Positions 14,652-21,385 of a stretch of 21,385 nucleotides of DNA are shown piece after piece. Under the pieces are notes generated by a model. The model saw nothing but the letters and a program-made list of their open reading frames with translations. It made no database searches and had not been told where the DNA came from. Positions within the stretch are counted from its first letter, which is position 1. Each line of letters starts with the position of its first letter. The translations under genes and the position numbers were made by a program. The stretch lies in contig DKKT01000054.1 of NCBI GenBank assembly GCA_002455425.1, positions 1 to 21,385 of the forward strand. Reading direction: 5' to 3'. This stretch comes from Chthonomonas sp. UBA6659 (GTDB lineage: Bacteria; Armatimonadota; Fimbriimonadia; Fimbriimonadales; Fimbriimonadaceae).

Positions 14652-15443
14652 CTAGACCTCGCGCCGGTCGAAAATCAGAATCCCGCCCACCAGGAGGATG
14701 CCGATGTAGAAGAGCCCGTACACCGTGACTTGGATGTAGTAGACGGTCTCGTTCTGAATCGCCTGCTGGGGGTTGATCAGGGGGTTCTGTACGTTGTAGT
14801 ACGCGAAATTCGGCAGGATCATGTTGGCGAACGTCGCAATTCCCTTCGCAAAGGGCTGCACGTTCGCGCTCTGCGAGATCGACTCGAAGAACGAACTGAA
14901 CGCCGACCCGATCAGATACAAGCCGCCGGACAGGAAGAAGTTCACGAGAGGCGTGACGAACGTCGAGAAGAAGATCGCGACCGCCGCGAGGAGCGACATC
15001 TGGACGAAGAACATCACCGGTGCCTTCGCGAGCGGAGCGAGCTGGTCGGGCGAGTACACCTGCTGCTGGATGGCGTAGACGACGATCAGGACGACCGTCA
15101 TCATCGCCATCATGAGCGCCAGTGCCGCTACCGCGCCAAGATACTTGCCGACCAAGAACTGCCAGCGTTGAACAGGTTTGCAGAGAATCGTGTAGATCGT
15201 GCGGCGCTCGATTTCGTTCGGAATCATGTACACGGTCAAGACGATCGCGATGACCACGCTCGTCAACTGGATCACGCCGAGAGTCAACCCGATGAGCACC
15301 GCACGCTCTTGCCGCGCGGACAGGATGCTCAAACCCGGGGCGATCGCGAGGAACAGGATCCCTACGAGCAAGATGATGAGAAGCACGCGTCGGCGGATGG
15401 CCTCGCCGACGGTGGTTCCGGCAATCGAGAGAATCGGTCTCAT
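14652..15443 (-). CDS. ABC-2 type transporter permease
   Basis: The 263-residue integral membrane protein has the ABC-2 layout of six hydrophobic segments, roughly 20-36, 50-72, 105-127, 147-168, 171-186 and 238-257. The conserved cytoplasmic stretch IPNEIERRTIYTILCKPVQR (74-93) and the following QFLVGKYLGA are the coupling region that faces the ATPase. It lacks the duplicated domain of import permeases, so an export or membrane-remodelling role is more likely; the substrate is unknown. Its start overlaps the ATPase stop by 4 nt (ATGA at 15440-15443), and the TPR-like gene follows after 7 nt. This is a classic ATPase-permease pair. Confidence 0.9.
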   Translation of the reverse strand: MRPILSIAGTTVGEAIRRRVLLIILLVGILFLAIAPGLSILSARQERAVLIGLTLGVIQLTSVVIAIVLTVYMIPNEIERRTIYTILCKPVQRWQFLVGKYLGAVAALALMMAMMTVVLIVVYAIQQQVYSPDQLAPLAKAPVMFFVQMSLLAAVAIFFSTFVTPLVNFFLSGGLYLIGSAFSSFFESISQSANVQPFAKGIATFANMILPNFAYYNVQNPLINPQQAIQNETVYYIQVTVYGLFYIGILLVGGILIFDRREV

Positions 15444-16405
15444 GCTTCGGCTCCTTCCTTAGCATCGTTCGGATTCGGGATTTCCACCGACGAGCCGTCG
15501 TGGCCCGAAACGGTCTCGAGGAAGAGGTCCTCAAGCCGCTTCCGCCGCGGGATTACGCTGACGATCGTGCCGCCCGAAGACCGGACCGCGTCGAGCAGCG
15601 CATTCGGGTTGTGATCGTCGGGAAGGTCGACGATCAGACGACCATGGCTGAAGCTCACGATCGCGTCCTTGTCCTGAATCGTCTTCGAGAACGCTTCGGT
15701 GATGTCGGTCGCGGTGATTTCGATTCGGCCACCCTTGAGAAGATCGTCCAGCGGCCCCTGCTTCGCGATCCGGCCCTTATTGATGATAGCGACACGGTCG
15801 CAGATACGCTCGACATCGCTCAGCTCGTGGCTCGAGATGAAGCAGGTCTTCCCCTCGGCCCGGAACTGGAGAATGAGGTCACGGATTTCGATGTGGGCGA
15901 TGGGGTCGAGGCCGCCGGTGGGCTCGTCGAGGAAAAGCAACTTCGGGTCGTTCAGAAGGCTTTGGGCAAGGCCGATGCGTTGCTGCATACCCTTCGAGTA
16001 TTGGTTGATCGTCTTCGTCATGTCTCCTGCTAGATTGACCTTTTCGAGAAGAGACTTGAACAAATCATCATCCTTGATGCCGAAGAGCGACCCGTAAAAC
16101 CGGAGGATTTCCAGGCCGGTCATGTGCTCGTAGTAGTACGGCTTTTCGGGGAGGTAGCTGATGATCCGATGCACCTCCATATCGCCGAGCTCTTTGCCAA
16201 AGACGTAGCCTTCGCCTTCGGTCGGGTAGATGATCCCGAGGAGCATCTTGATGGTCGTGGTCTTGCCCGCGCCGTTTGGCCCGAGGAAGCCGAAAATCTC
16301 GCCCTCTTCGACGTACAGGTTGAGATGGTCGACGACGTTGATCCGGCCGCCTTGTTTCGACTTGTAGGACTTCGTCAGGTTTTTGGTTTCGATGGCCGCG
16401 CCCAA
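15440..16405 (-). CDS. ABC transporter ATP-binding protein
   Basis: The 321-residue ATPase powers the ABC-2 permease encoded next to it. Walker A is GPNGAGKTT at 42-50, the signature YSKGMQQR is at 136-143, Walker B with the D-loop (LLFLDEPTGGLDP) is at 156-168, and the switch histidine in SSHE is H193. About 230-321 is an extra C-terminal domain as seen in CcmA/NatA-like exporters (FSKTIQDKDAIVSFSHGRLI). The start is TTG at 16403-16405: AGGAGG at 16416-16421 lies 10 nt upstream and no ATG precedes in frame. A promoter with a perfect TATAAT lies 30 nt further upstream. First gene of the ATPase-permease-TPR operon. Confidence 0.93.
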   Translation of the reverse strand: MGAAIETKNLTKSYKSKQGGRINVVDHLNLYVEEGEIFGFLGPNGAGKTTTIKMLLGIIYPTEGEGYVFGKELGDMEVHRIISYLPEKPYYYEHMTGLEILRFYGSLFGIKDDDLFKSLLEKVNLAGDMTKTINQYSKGMQQRIGLAQSLLNDPKLLFLDEPTGGLDPIAHIEIRDLILQFRAEGKTCFISSHELSDVERICDRVAIINKGRIAKQGPLDDLLKGGRIEITATDITEAFSKTIQDKDAIVSFSHGRLIVDLPDDHNPNALLDAVRSSGGTIVSVIPRRKRLEDLFLETVSGHDGSSVEIPNPNDAKEGAEA

Positions 16406-16435
16406 GCGTTCGGCACCTCCTCAGAATGCGGGGGG

Positions 16436-16463
16436 ATTATACCGCTCGACGCGCTTCGGCGAA
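16436..16463 (-). promoter_or_regulatory. Sigma-70-type promoter of the ABC operon
   Basis: On the minus strand a perfect TATAAT lies at 16441-16436, with a partial -35 TTCGCC at 16463-16458, 16 nt apart. Transcription would start at about 16429, giving a leader of about 24 nt that contains the AGGAGG (16416-16421) of the TTG-initiated ATPase gene. The sequence between NuoG's stop and this site shows nothing else. Confidence 0.65.
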
Positions 16464-16532
16464 CGACGCCGACGACGAACGCCAGACCCTTACGTTCATC
16501 AACGAGATCGGAACGAGAAAGTGCCCACCGGG

Positions 16533-18743
16533 CTACTCGCTGTGGCCCAGAAGGACGCCTTCTCCGGCAAGGTGCGGGTAGGTGGCGGACGCGAAGTCGG
16601 GAGCGACGCGGGCGATCTCTTCCATGACTTCGCCGGGGTTGAAGAACGGCGTCTGCGGTTGGGCTCGGAACATTACTTCCGAGAAGATGCGCCAAGCTGC
16701 CTTAGACTCGCCCGGTCCCCTGAGCACCGGAGCCATTCGCTGAACTCGGCGCTCGAAATTCGTGTAGGTGCCGTCCTGCTCGGCCGGTGCCTCCATCGGG
16801 AGCACGACGCTCGCGTAGCCCATCGCCTCGGTCTCCACGACGTCTTGAACGACGAGAAACTCGACGTTTTCGAGCGCTCGGGTGACGAGCGCGCGATCCG
16901 GGTGGAGGGCAAACGGGTCACCTCCGATGAGCCAGAGCGCTCTGACGCGGCCATCCGCACAAGCTTGGAGCGTTTCGTGCGTGCCGAGCCCCGGAGAAAG
17001 AGGAATCTCGCAACCCATTGCGGCCCCAATCTCCGCCCGAGCGGAGTCGTTGCGAAGATCGGTCTGGCCGGGAAGTCGGTCGGGGAGTACGCCGAGCTCC
17101 TCGGCGCCCTGGTCGTTCGCACCGAGGGCGAAAAAGTTGAAGGCGGCGCCGGTGGTCATCGCGAGGCCGGCGAGGGATTCCAACGTGTCTTGTGGACTGT
17201 TGCGGTCGAGCAGCGCATGCGTCGTGATGATCGCGGCGTCGCGCCCGATCATGGCCGCGACTTCGCGGACGGTCTCGGCGGGAATTCCGGTGAGCGCGAC
17301 GGCGCTCTCGGGGCTGAACGGGCGAAGGCTCTCGCGCACGGCGTCGGGTACAGAAGCCGCGCCCGACTCGACGGCCGCAGCCAACAAACTGTTGGCGACA
17401 GCGGTCTCCGAACCGGGCTTGAAGTGCAAGTTCAGATGAGCGAAACTGTCCACATCGGTTGGACTGTCATTGACGACGATCACCCGCGCGGCGTGCTGGA
17501 ACCATGCCTTGCGCACGCGCAGGAACAGAATCGGCTCCTCGTCGGCGAGGCTGCTCCCAAAAATGAGGATCGTCTTCTTCCGCTCGAAGTCCGCGATCGG
17601 CGTTTGGACGGCGTGCACCCCCATTTTCGTCGCCAGTCGTTCGGCGGCAGGCACGAGGTGACGGGTCCAGCGATGGTCGAGGTTGTTGCTCCGAAATGCA
17701 GATCGGAAGAGCTTTTGGAGGAGGTAGAGGCCCTCGTTGGCGATCTGTCCGCCGCACAAGGCCGCGACTTCGTTGCCGCCGACGGAGAAGGCGGCGAGAA
17801 GGCTCTCATAGACAGCCGCCCAGGTGGCGGTGACAAACCCATCCGTGCCTCGCATCAGAGGCTGGGTCAGACGTGTCGTACTGTTATAGAAATCATGTCC
17901 AAACTTCCCCTTGTCGCAGGTCCACTCTTCATTCACGGCCTCGTTCGTGCGGCCGTTGATGCGGACGAAGCGCCCGGCGCGATAATCGAACCAAACATTG
18001 CAGCCGTTCGAGCAGAGCGTGCAGAGGGCCGGCTTCGTCTCGAGGTCCCAAGGGCGTGCGCGGAAGCGGTACTTCGTCGACGTCAGCGCCCCGACCGGGC
18101 AGATTTCGATCACGTTGCCGCTGAACTTGGATTCGAATTGTGTAAGCTGAAAGCTTGAAGGTTGCATGTTTGCGCCGCGGAAGCGGAACGCAAGCTGGGC
18201 GTCTCCGGAGATTTCCTCGGTGAAACGGACGCACCGTCCGCATTGGATGCACCGTTCGAGGTCAAGGGTCACGTACTGACTGAGCGGGAACGCCTTCGGC
18301 AGGTGCCGTTTGAGTTCGGTGAAGCGACTCGTTGACGGTCCGTAGAAGATCGTGTTGTTCTGGAGCGGGCATTCGCCGCCCCGGTCGCAAATGGGGCAAT
18401 CCAGCGGGTGATTGACAAGGAGAAACTCCAGGACGCCCCGGCGGTCCCGGTGGACCATTTCCGTGTCGGTATAGATCGCCATTCCCTCGCTGGCCGGCAG
18501 CGTGCAGCCGGCCTGGGGCTTCGGCATCTTGCGAACACTGCCGTCGGGCTGCTTGAAGCCGACCTCGACGAGGCACATGCGGCACATACCGACGGCCTTC
18601 ATCCGCGGGTGGTAGCAGAAAATCGGGATTTCGAGGCCGAGGCGCTTGACCGACTCCACGATCAACTCGCCTTTCGGCACGGCGATCTCGATGTCGTTGA
18701 TCGCGATAGTGACGGTCTCGGTGGTGGTAGGTGCCGCTGCCAT
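16533..18743 (-). CDS. nuoG: NADH-quinone oxidoreductase subunit G (NuoG/Nqo3)
   Basis: The 736-residue subunit of complex I carries electrons from NADH through iron-sulfur clusters. In order: a 2Fe-2S ferredoxin domain with C43, C54, C57 and C80; the His-Cys 4Fe-4S motif HPLDCPICDRGGEC (H112, C116, C119, C125); a 4Fe-4S set C165, C168, C171 and C215 (ICPVGAL); and CTLCSNGC with C241, C244, C248 and C276, matching the CxxCxxxCx27C pattern of the N7 cluster kept in some bacteria. The rest is a molybdopterin-oxidoreductase-like domain without evident cofactor ligands. Length is close to Thermus Nqo3 (783) and shorter than E. coli NuoG (908). The open frame reaches 18878, but that would cross the tRNA gene; the ATG at 18743 just before MAAAPTTTETVTIAI is chosen, though its ribosome binding site is weak. 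No other nuo gene is adjacent. Confidence 0.93.
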   Translation of the reverse strand: MAAAPTTTETVTIAINDIEIAVPKGELIVESVKRLGLEIPIFCYHPRMKAVGMCRMCLVEVGFKQPDGSVRKMPKPQAGCTLPASEGMAIYTDTEMVHRDRRGVLEFLLVNHPLDCPICDRGGECPLQNNTIFYGPSTSRFTELKRHLPKAFPLSQYVTLDLERCIQCGRCVRFTEEISGDAQLAFRFRGANMQPSSFQLTQFESKFSGNVIEICPVGALTSTKYRFRARPWDLETKPALCTLCSNGCNVWFDYRAGRFVRINGRTNEAVNEEWTCDKGKFGHDFYNSTTRLTQPLMRGTDGFVTATWAAVYESLLAAFSVGGNEVAALCGGQIANEGLYLLQKLFRSAFRSNNLDHRWTRHLVPAAERLATKMGVHAVQTPIADFERKKTILIFGSSLADEEPILFLRVRKAWFQHAARVIVVNDSPTDVDSFAHLNLHFKPGSETAVANSLLAAAVESGAASVPDAVRESLRPFSPESAVALTGIPAETVREVAAMIGRDAAIITTHALLDRNSPQDTLESLAGLAMTTGAAFNFFALGANDQGAEELGVLPDRLPGQTDLRNDSARAEIGAAMGCEIPLSPGLGTHETLQACADGRVRALWLIGGDPFALHPDRALVTRALENVEFLVVQDVVETEAMGYASVVLPMEAPAEQDGTYTNFERRVQRMAPVLRGPGESKAAWRIFSEVMFRAQPQTPFFNPGEVMEEIARVAPDFASATYPHLAGEGVLLGHSE

Positions 18744-18780
18744 GTGCTTTTCTCGAACGATGACTGTGTACCCGAAGTCC

Positions 18781-18809
18781 TTGCGTCCGAACCGGCCCTG
18801 GGGCATAAT
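18781..18809 (+). promoter_or_regulatory. tRNA promoter
   Basis: TTGCGT (18781-18786) and CATAAT (18804-18809) are spaced exactly 17 nt apart, and the tRNA begins 12 nt after the -10 element. This is a good sigma-70-like match. It lies in the 77-nt gap between the divergent nuoG start and the tRNA. Confidence 0.7.
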
Positions 18810-18820
18810 AGAGCTGGTAC

Positions 18821-18896
18821 GGCGGCGTAGCTCAGCGGTTAGAGCAAGCGGTTCATACCCGCTAGGTCGTCCGTTCAATTCGGACCGCCGCTACCA
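18821..18896 (+). tRNA. tRNA with CAU anticodon, most likely elongator tRNA-Met
   Basis: The full cloverleaf is present: acceptor GGCGGCG (18821-18827) with CGCCGCT (18886-18892, one G-U), D-arm GCTC/GAGC, anticodon stem AGCGG/CCGCT with loop TTCATAC giving CAU, T-arm GTCCG/CGGAC with loop TTCAATT, and an encoded discriminator A and CCA (18893-18896). The three G-C pairs and 1-72 mismatch of initiator tRNA are absent, so it is not tRNA-fMet. The elongator Met form is favoured, but a CAU-anticodon tRNA-Ile (lysidine-modified) cannot be excluded by eye. Confidence 0.93.
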
Positions 18897-18910
18897 CTCC
18901 CTCCGCACGC

Positions 18911-19705
18911 ATGGACTCCTATTCTTGTCTCCGGACCTCGAATCCGCCGATCATCGATGGTGACTTGACCAAGCCGGCATGGGCCGACGCCCACCGGACG
19001 GCGCGATTCGTCGACATGGCGACCGGGGTTCCGGCGATTCTCGATACCGAAGCGGCTCTGCTTTGGGATGACGAGGCACTGTATGTCGCGTTCTGGGTCT
19101 CGGACCCCCAGCCCGCCGCTCGCTTGACCGAACGCGACTCGTTGATCTTCTCCGAGAATGACGTCGAGGTGTTCTTGGCGGGCGACGACTGCTACTACGA
19201 GTTCGAAATGAACGCGCTGGGCACGGTCTACGAGGTGTTCTTCGTGTGGAAGGACGCCCTACGTCGCGGGAGCCGGTTCGACAGACCGGAATTCGATCTC
19301 TTCGAACGCGATGTCGCCACGTTCGGAGGCAATTTCGATCGTGAAGAGGCTTCTTTCTGGCGTGGGACTCACCCCCGCGGGCTCCGGTGGGCGTTTCTCG
19401 ACTGGGATCTGCCCGGCCTCGAAGTCGCGACCAGGATCCAAGGTGAGCTGAACAACCCCCACGCGGCATCGATCGGTTGGACCGCCGAGATCAAGTTCCC
19501 GTGGCAGGGCTTGCGCGTGCTGGGTGGCTCACGGGCCGTCCCGCCACGACCGGGCGACGAGTGGCACGTCTTCCTTGGACGATTCCAGAAGCTCGTCGTG
19601 GGGGAGCGCGAGGTCCAAGCGGCGTGGTGCGCCACGCCCCACGGAACCTACGACACTCACATGCCGGAGCGATTTACTCGGGTCGCGTTCGTCGATTCAG
19701 CCTGA
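18911..19705 (+). CDS. Carbohydrate-binding family 9 (CBM9)-like protein
   Basis: The 264-residue protein matches the CBM9-like fold seen in many bacteria as a stand-alone domain: PPIIDGDLTKPAWADA at the start, then ALLWDDEALYVAFWVSDPQP, ENDVEVFLAGDDCYYEFEMN and, in the C-terminal half, GWTAEIKFPWQGLRVLGG and a strand ending WHVFLGRFQKL. It is a beta-sandwich that binds sugars in characterised relatives; the ligand here is unknown. No signal peptide is seen, so it is probably cytoplasmic unless the start is further upstream, which the tRNA prevents. The ATG at 18911 lies 14 nt after the CCA of the tRNA and no ribosome binding site precedes it. The last 9 nt overlap the end of the convergent phosphatase gene. 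Confidence 0.85.
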   Translation: MDSYSCLRTSNPPIIDGDLTKPAWADAHRTARFVDMATGVPAILDTEAALLWDDEALYVAFWVSDPQPAARLTERDSLIFSENDVEVFLAGDDCYYEFEMNALGTVYEVFFVWKDALRRGSRFDRPEFDLFERDVATFGGNFDREEASFWRGTHPRGLRWAFLDWDLPGLEVATRIQGELNNPHAASIGWTAEIKFPWQGLRVLGGSRAVPPRPGDEWHVFLGRFQKLVVGEREVQAAWCATPHGTYDTHMPERFTRVAFVDSA

Positions 19706-21244
19706 GGCGAGCCAAGGGCTGTGGTCGGAGCCGCATCCACACTCGTCCTCGTCCGCATAGAGGAAGATGAGTTCGGGCGGCAGCTTCTCTTTGAGTTTGT
19801 CGTAGAACGGCACGGCCTCTTCGTACGACATCGTGGGGTTGGTCCACTTGAGGTCCCAAGCTTCAAGCATCCAGTCGAAGTAAGCCGTGTTCGCGTGGAG
19901 ACCAAAAAACCGCTCCGACCACGGGCCAACGGCGGTGACGAGGCAGTGTTCGGACGTGTGGTTGCCGCTCGTCCATGTGACTTTACTGTGGTTGCCGAGG
20001 ACCATGGCCAGGGTCGCACCCTGACTTCGGTAGAACTCCTGAATGCCGAAGGGACTCTTCGCGGCCGCCGCTTGGGCGACCGCCTCGGCTTCTGCCGTCG
20101 TCAGTTCGATGCCAAGCTTGTCCTTGACCCCCGCGCGGACCTTGTCGGCGGTCACCGGCGTCCCGACCGCCCTCCACACTTCGGCATAGCTCGCCTTCAT
20201 GCCGGTCAGGGTTCTGAGGCCCGCCGCGCTGTCGCCGTACTCGTGGCCGGCACCATTGAGGCTCGGCCCACCGCAGGCGTGGTCGGTCGTGATTACGACG
20301 AGCGTCTCGCCGTTCGACAAGGCGAAGTCGACCGCGACCTTGACCGCCTCTTCGAACGCGATCTGGTCGTACACAAGTGCTGCGAGGTCATTGCCGTGAC
20401 CGCCGTGGTCGACGCGGCCGCCTTCGATCTGGAGGAGGAATCCGTTCGAGCCGCTTTTGAGGCGATCGATCGCGGCGGAAGCCATTTCGGCAAGAGACGG
20501 CACCGACATCTGGAGAAGCGGGTCGTTGTTGCGATCGACGGAAAAAGGGGTGTGTCCGTCGCTGAAAACACCGAGAAGGCGACGGCCGGGCTGTTCCAGG
20601 AGTTCGTGGCGGGTCCGCACCACGGTGTAGCCGGCCTTCGCGAAATCGGCGTAGACATCGCGGCCGTCCTTGCGGACTTTCGGGTTGAAGAACTTGTCTC
20701 CGCCGCCCATGAGAACGTCCAGTCCACTCTCGAGATAGCGCTCCGCGATCAGACCTTCGAGGTCGCGCTGAGTACAGTTCACGGCGAAGCCGGCGGGGGT
20801 CGCGTGGGTGACGGTGGTCGTCGTCACCACGCCGCAACGCACTTTGGCTTCGGTCAGGAGCGAAACCAAGGTGCGGAGCTTGGTGCCGTCGGGGAACTCG
20901 TTGACTTGACCATTCCAGATATGGCGGCCACTACCCCATGCCGAGCTCGCGGCCGAGGAGTCGGTCACAAGGCTGTTGAGCGAGCGCGTCTCTTGGAGCC
21001 CCGTGTGGGCAAACTCCTCGTTCATCAACGTTCGCCAGTAGGAGGGTCGCCCCGTCGTCATCTTCTGGAAGTGGTCGGCCATCGACATCGTCTGAATGGC
21101 CATTCCGTCTGCGACGCAGAAGATAACGTTTTTGGGTCGTTTGCGGTCGGAGGCGTCCAGTCGCCTCGGAAGAGCGAGGCTGAGGCCGGCGGTCGCAACT
21201 CCAGCGGCGCCCATTCCGAGCAGGGATCGGCGAGACAGACTCAT
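19697..21244 (-). CDS. phoA: Tat-exported alkaline phosphatase (PhoA family)
   Basis: The 515-residue metalloenzyme hydrolyses phosphate monoesters outside the cytoplasm. It begins with a twin-arginine signal (SLSRRSLLGMGAAGVATAG). The active-site residues are in place: metal ligand D46 in CVADGM; nucleophile S96 in TDSSAASS (94-101); THATPAGF; IEGGRVDHGGHGND supplying Glu, Asp and His; TTDHACGG; and TSGNHTSEH for the last zinc histidine. Length is somewhat above E. coli PhoA (471). The last 15 residues, after LYADED, contain a Cys/Asp-rich tail (ECGCGSDHSPW) not typical of the family. The ATG at 21244 starts the Tat signal and is preceded by a weak TAGG-type ribosome binding site. A phosphate-starvation (Pho box) site is not evident in the 141 nt upstream. 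The gene symbol denotes the family. Confidence 0.93.
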   Translation of the reverse strand: MSLSRRSLLGMGAAGVATAGLSLALPRRLDASDRKRPKNVIFCVADGMAIQTMSMADHFQKMTTGRPSYWRTLMNEEFAHTGLQETRSLNSLVTDSSAASSAWGSGRHIWNGQVNEFPDGTKLRTLVSLLTEAKVRCGVVTTTTVTHATPAGFAVNCTQRDLEGLIAERYLESGLDVLMGGGDKFFNPKVRKDGRDVYADFAKAGYTVVRTRHELLEQPGRRLLGVFSDGHTPFSVDRNNDPLLQMSVPSLAEMASAAIDRLKSGSNGFLLQIEGGRVDHGGHGNDLAALVYDQIAFEEAVKVAVDFALSNGETLVVITTDHACGGPSLNGAGHEYGDSAAGLRTLTGMKASYAEVWRAVGTPVTADKVRAGVKDKLGIELTTAEAEAVAQAAAAKSPFGIQEFYRSQGATLAMVLGNHSKVTWTSGNHTSEHCLVTAVGPWSERFFGLHANTAYFDWMLEAWDLKWTNPTMSYEEAVPFYDKLKEKLPPELIFLYADEDECGCGSDHSPWLASG

Positions 21245-21322
21245 GGCGTCGAGGTTACCTAGAGGTGGTGGGCGTGTGAGTGAGGGTTAGGTTAAGTTAA
21301 GTCTCGACGGCGGCCCAGAGGC

Positions 21323-21385
21323 CAAGCCCTGGGTCGGATGACGCCGGGGCCGCAGGGGCGGACCCGAGCGGAATCCGACCCCTTG
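21323..21385. repeat. Long inverted repeat at the right edge
   Basis: CAAG plus GGGTCGGAT (21323-21326 and 21331-21339) pairs with ATCCGACCC plus CTTG (21373-21381 and 21382-21385), separated by a 4-nt CCCT bulge on the left arm and a 33-nt GC-rich interior. It lies upstream of the phosphatase start and reaches the last base of the window, so it may be truncated. It could be a terminator of a gene beyond the edge, or a repeat element. Confidence 0.4.

Noticed and set aside
16383..18158. Open plus-strand frame of 591 codons
   Set aside because: It is antisense to nuoG, whose cysteine motifs are intact. The frame is rich in Arg, His and Glu and has no recognisable domain, typical of shadow frames in GC-rich DNA.
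18744..18878. N-terminal extension of nuoG to 18878
   Set aside because: It would read through the tRNA gene on the other strand and adds residues with no similarity to the family; the ATG at 18743 begins the ferredoxin domain at the normal distance.
19721..21262. Open plus-strand frame of 513 codons
   Set aside because: Antisense to the alkaline phosphatase with all its active-site motifs; composition is that of a mirror frame.

Overview
The window is GC-rich bacterial chromosome. My best guess for the source is Armatimonadota, near Fimbriimonas. I base this on the mix of a secreted dockerin-like protein, Tat-exported enzymes, frequent TTG and GTG starts with AGGAGG-type ribosome binding sites, and an ABC transporter cluster with a TPR-like partner. 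No 16S rRNA or other decisive marker is present, so this is an inference. Three housekeeping RNAs anchor the annotation: class A RNase P RNA (rnpB, + strand, about 6804-7128), a small SRP RNA (ffs, - strand, about 13094-13191) and a CAU-anticodon tRNA (18821-18896).

Layout. 1-235 is non-coding and holds a short array of hairpins spaced about 55 nt apart. 236-2194 carries two minus-strand genes, a secreted dockerin-like protein and an unknown. 2195-2740 has no convincing gene. 2741-4038 is a tightly coupled two-gene cassette (winged-helix protein plus DUF3800 protein) of lower GC, the best candidate here for an imported, uncharacterised system. 4175-6775 is a large ankyrin-repeat protein with a DUF4253-like tail, head-to-head with rnpB. 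After rnpB come a 14-codon microORF, a 49-residue small protein and a tandem GNAT acetyltransferase, closed by a perfect 12-bp hairpin.

8515-13087 holds a THEP1-like NTPase fused to a multi-pass membrane domain, an adenosine-kinase-like PfkB sugar kinase, a DUF4190 membrane protein, a DUF503 (YlxP-like) protein and a Tat-signal flavin amine oxidase. ffs lies between that oxidase and a convergent three-gene ABC operon (ATPase, permease, TPR-like protein; 16405 to 13235), which has a clear TATAAT promoter. 16533-18743 is a NuoG/Nqo3-type subunit of complex I standing without other nuo genes. The tRNA has its own promoter and is followed within 14 nt by a CBM9-like protein, whose end overlaps that of a convergent Tat-exported alkaline phosphatase. 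The last 140 bases are non-coding and contain a long inverted repeat reaching the window edge.

Most genes are single transcription units in alternating orientation. The clear operons are HTH-DUF3800, the ABC trio, small ORF-GNAT and YlxP-amine oxidase. All functions are read from motifs by eye; no database search was run.
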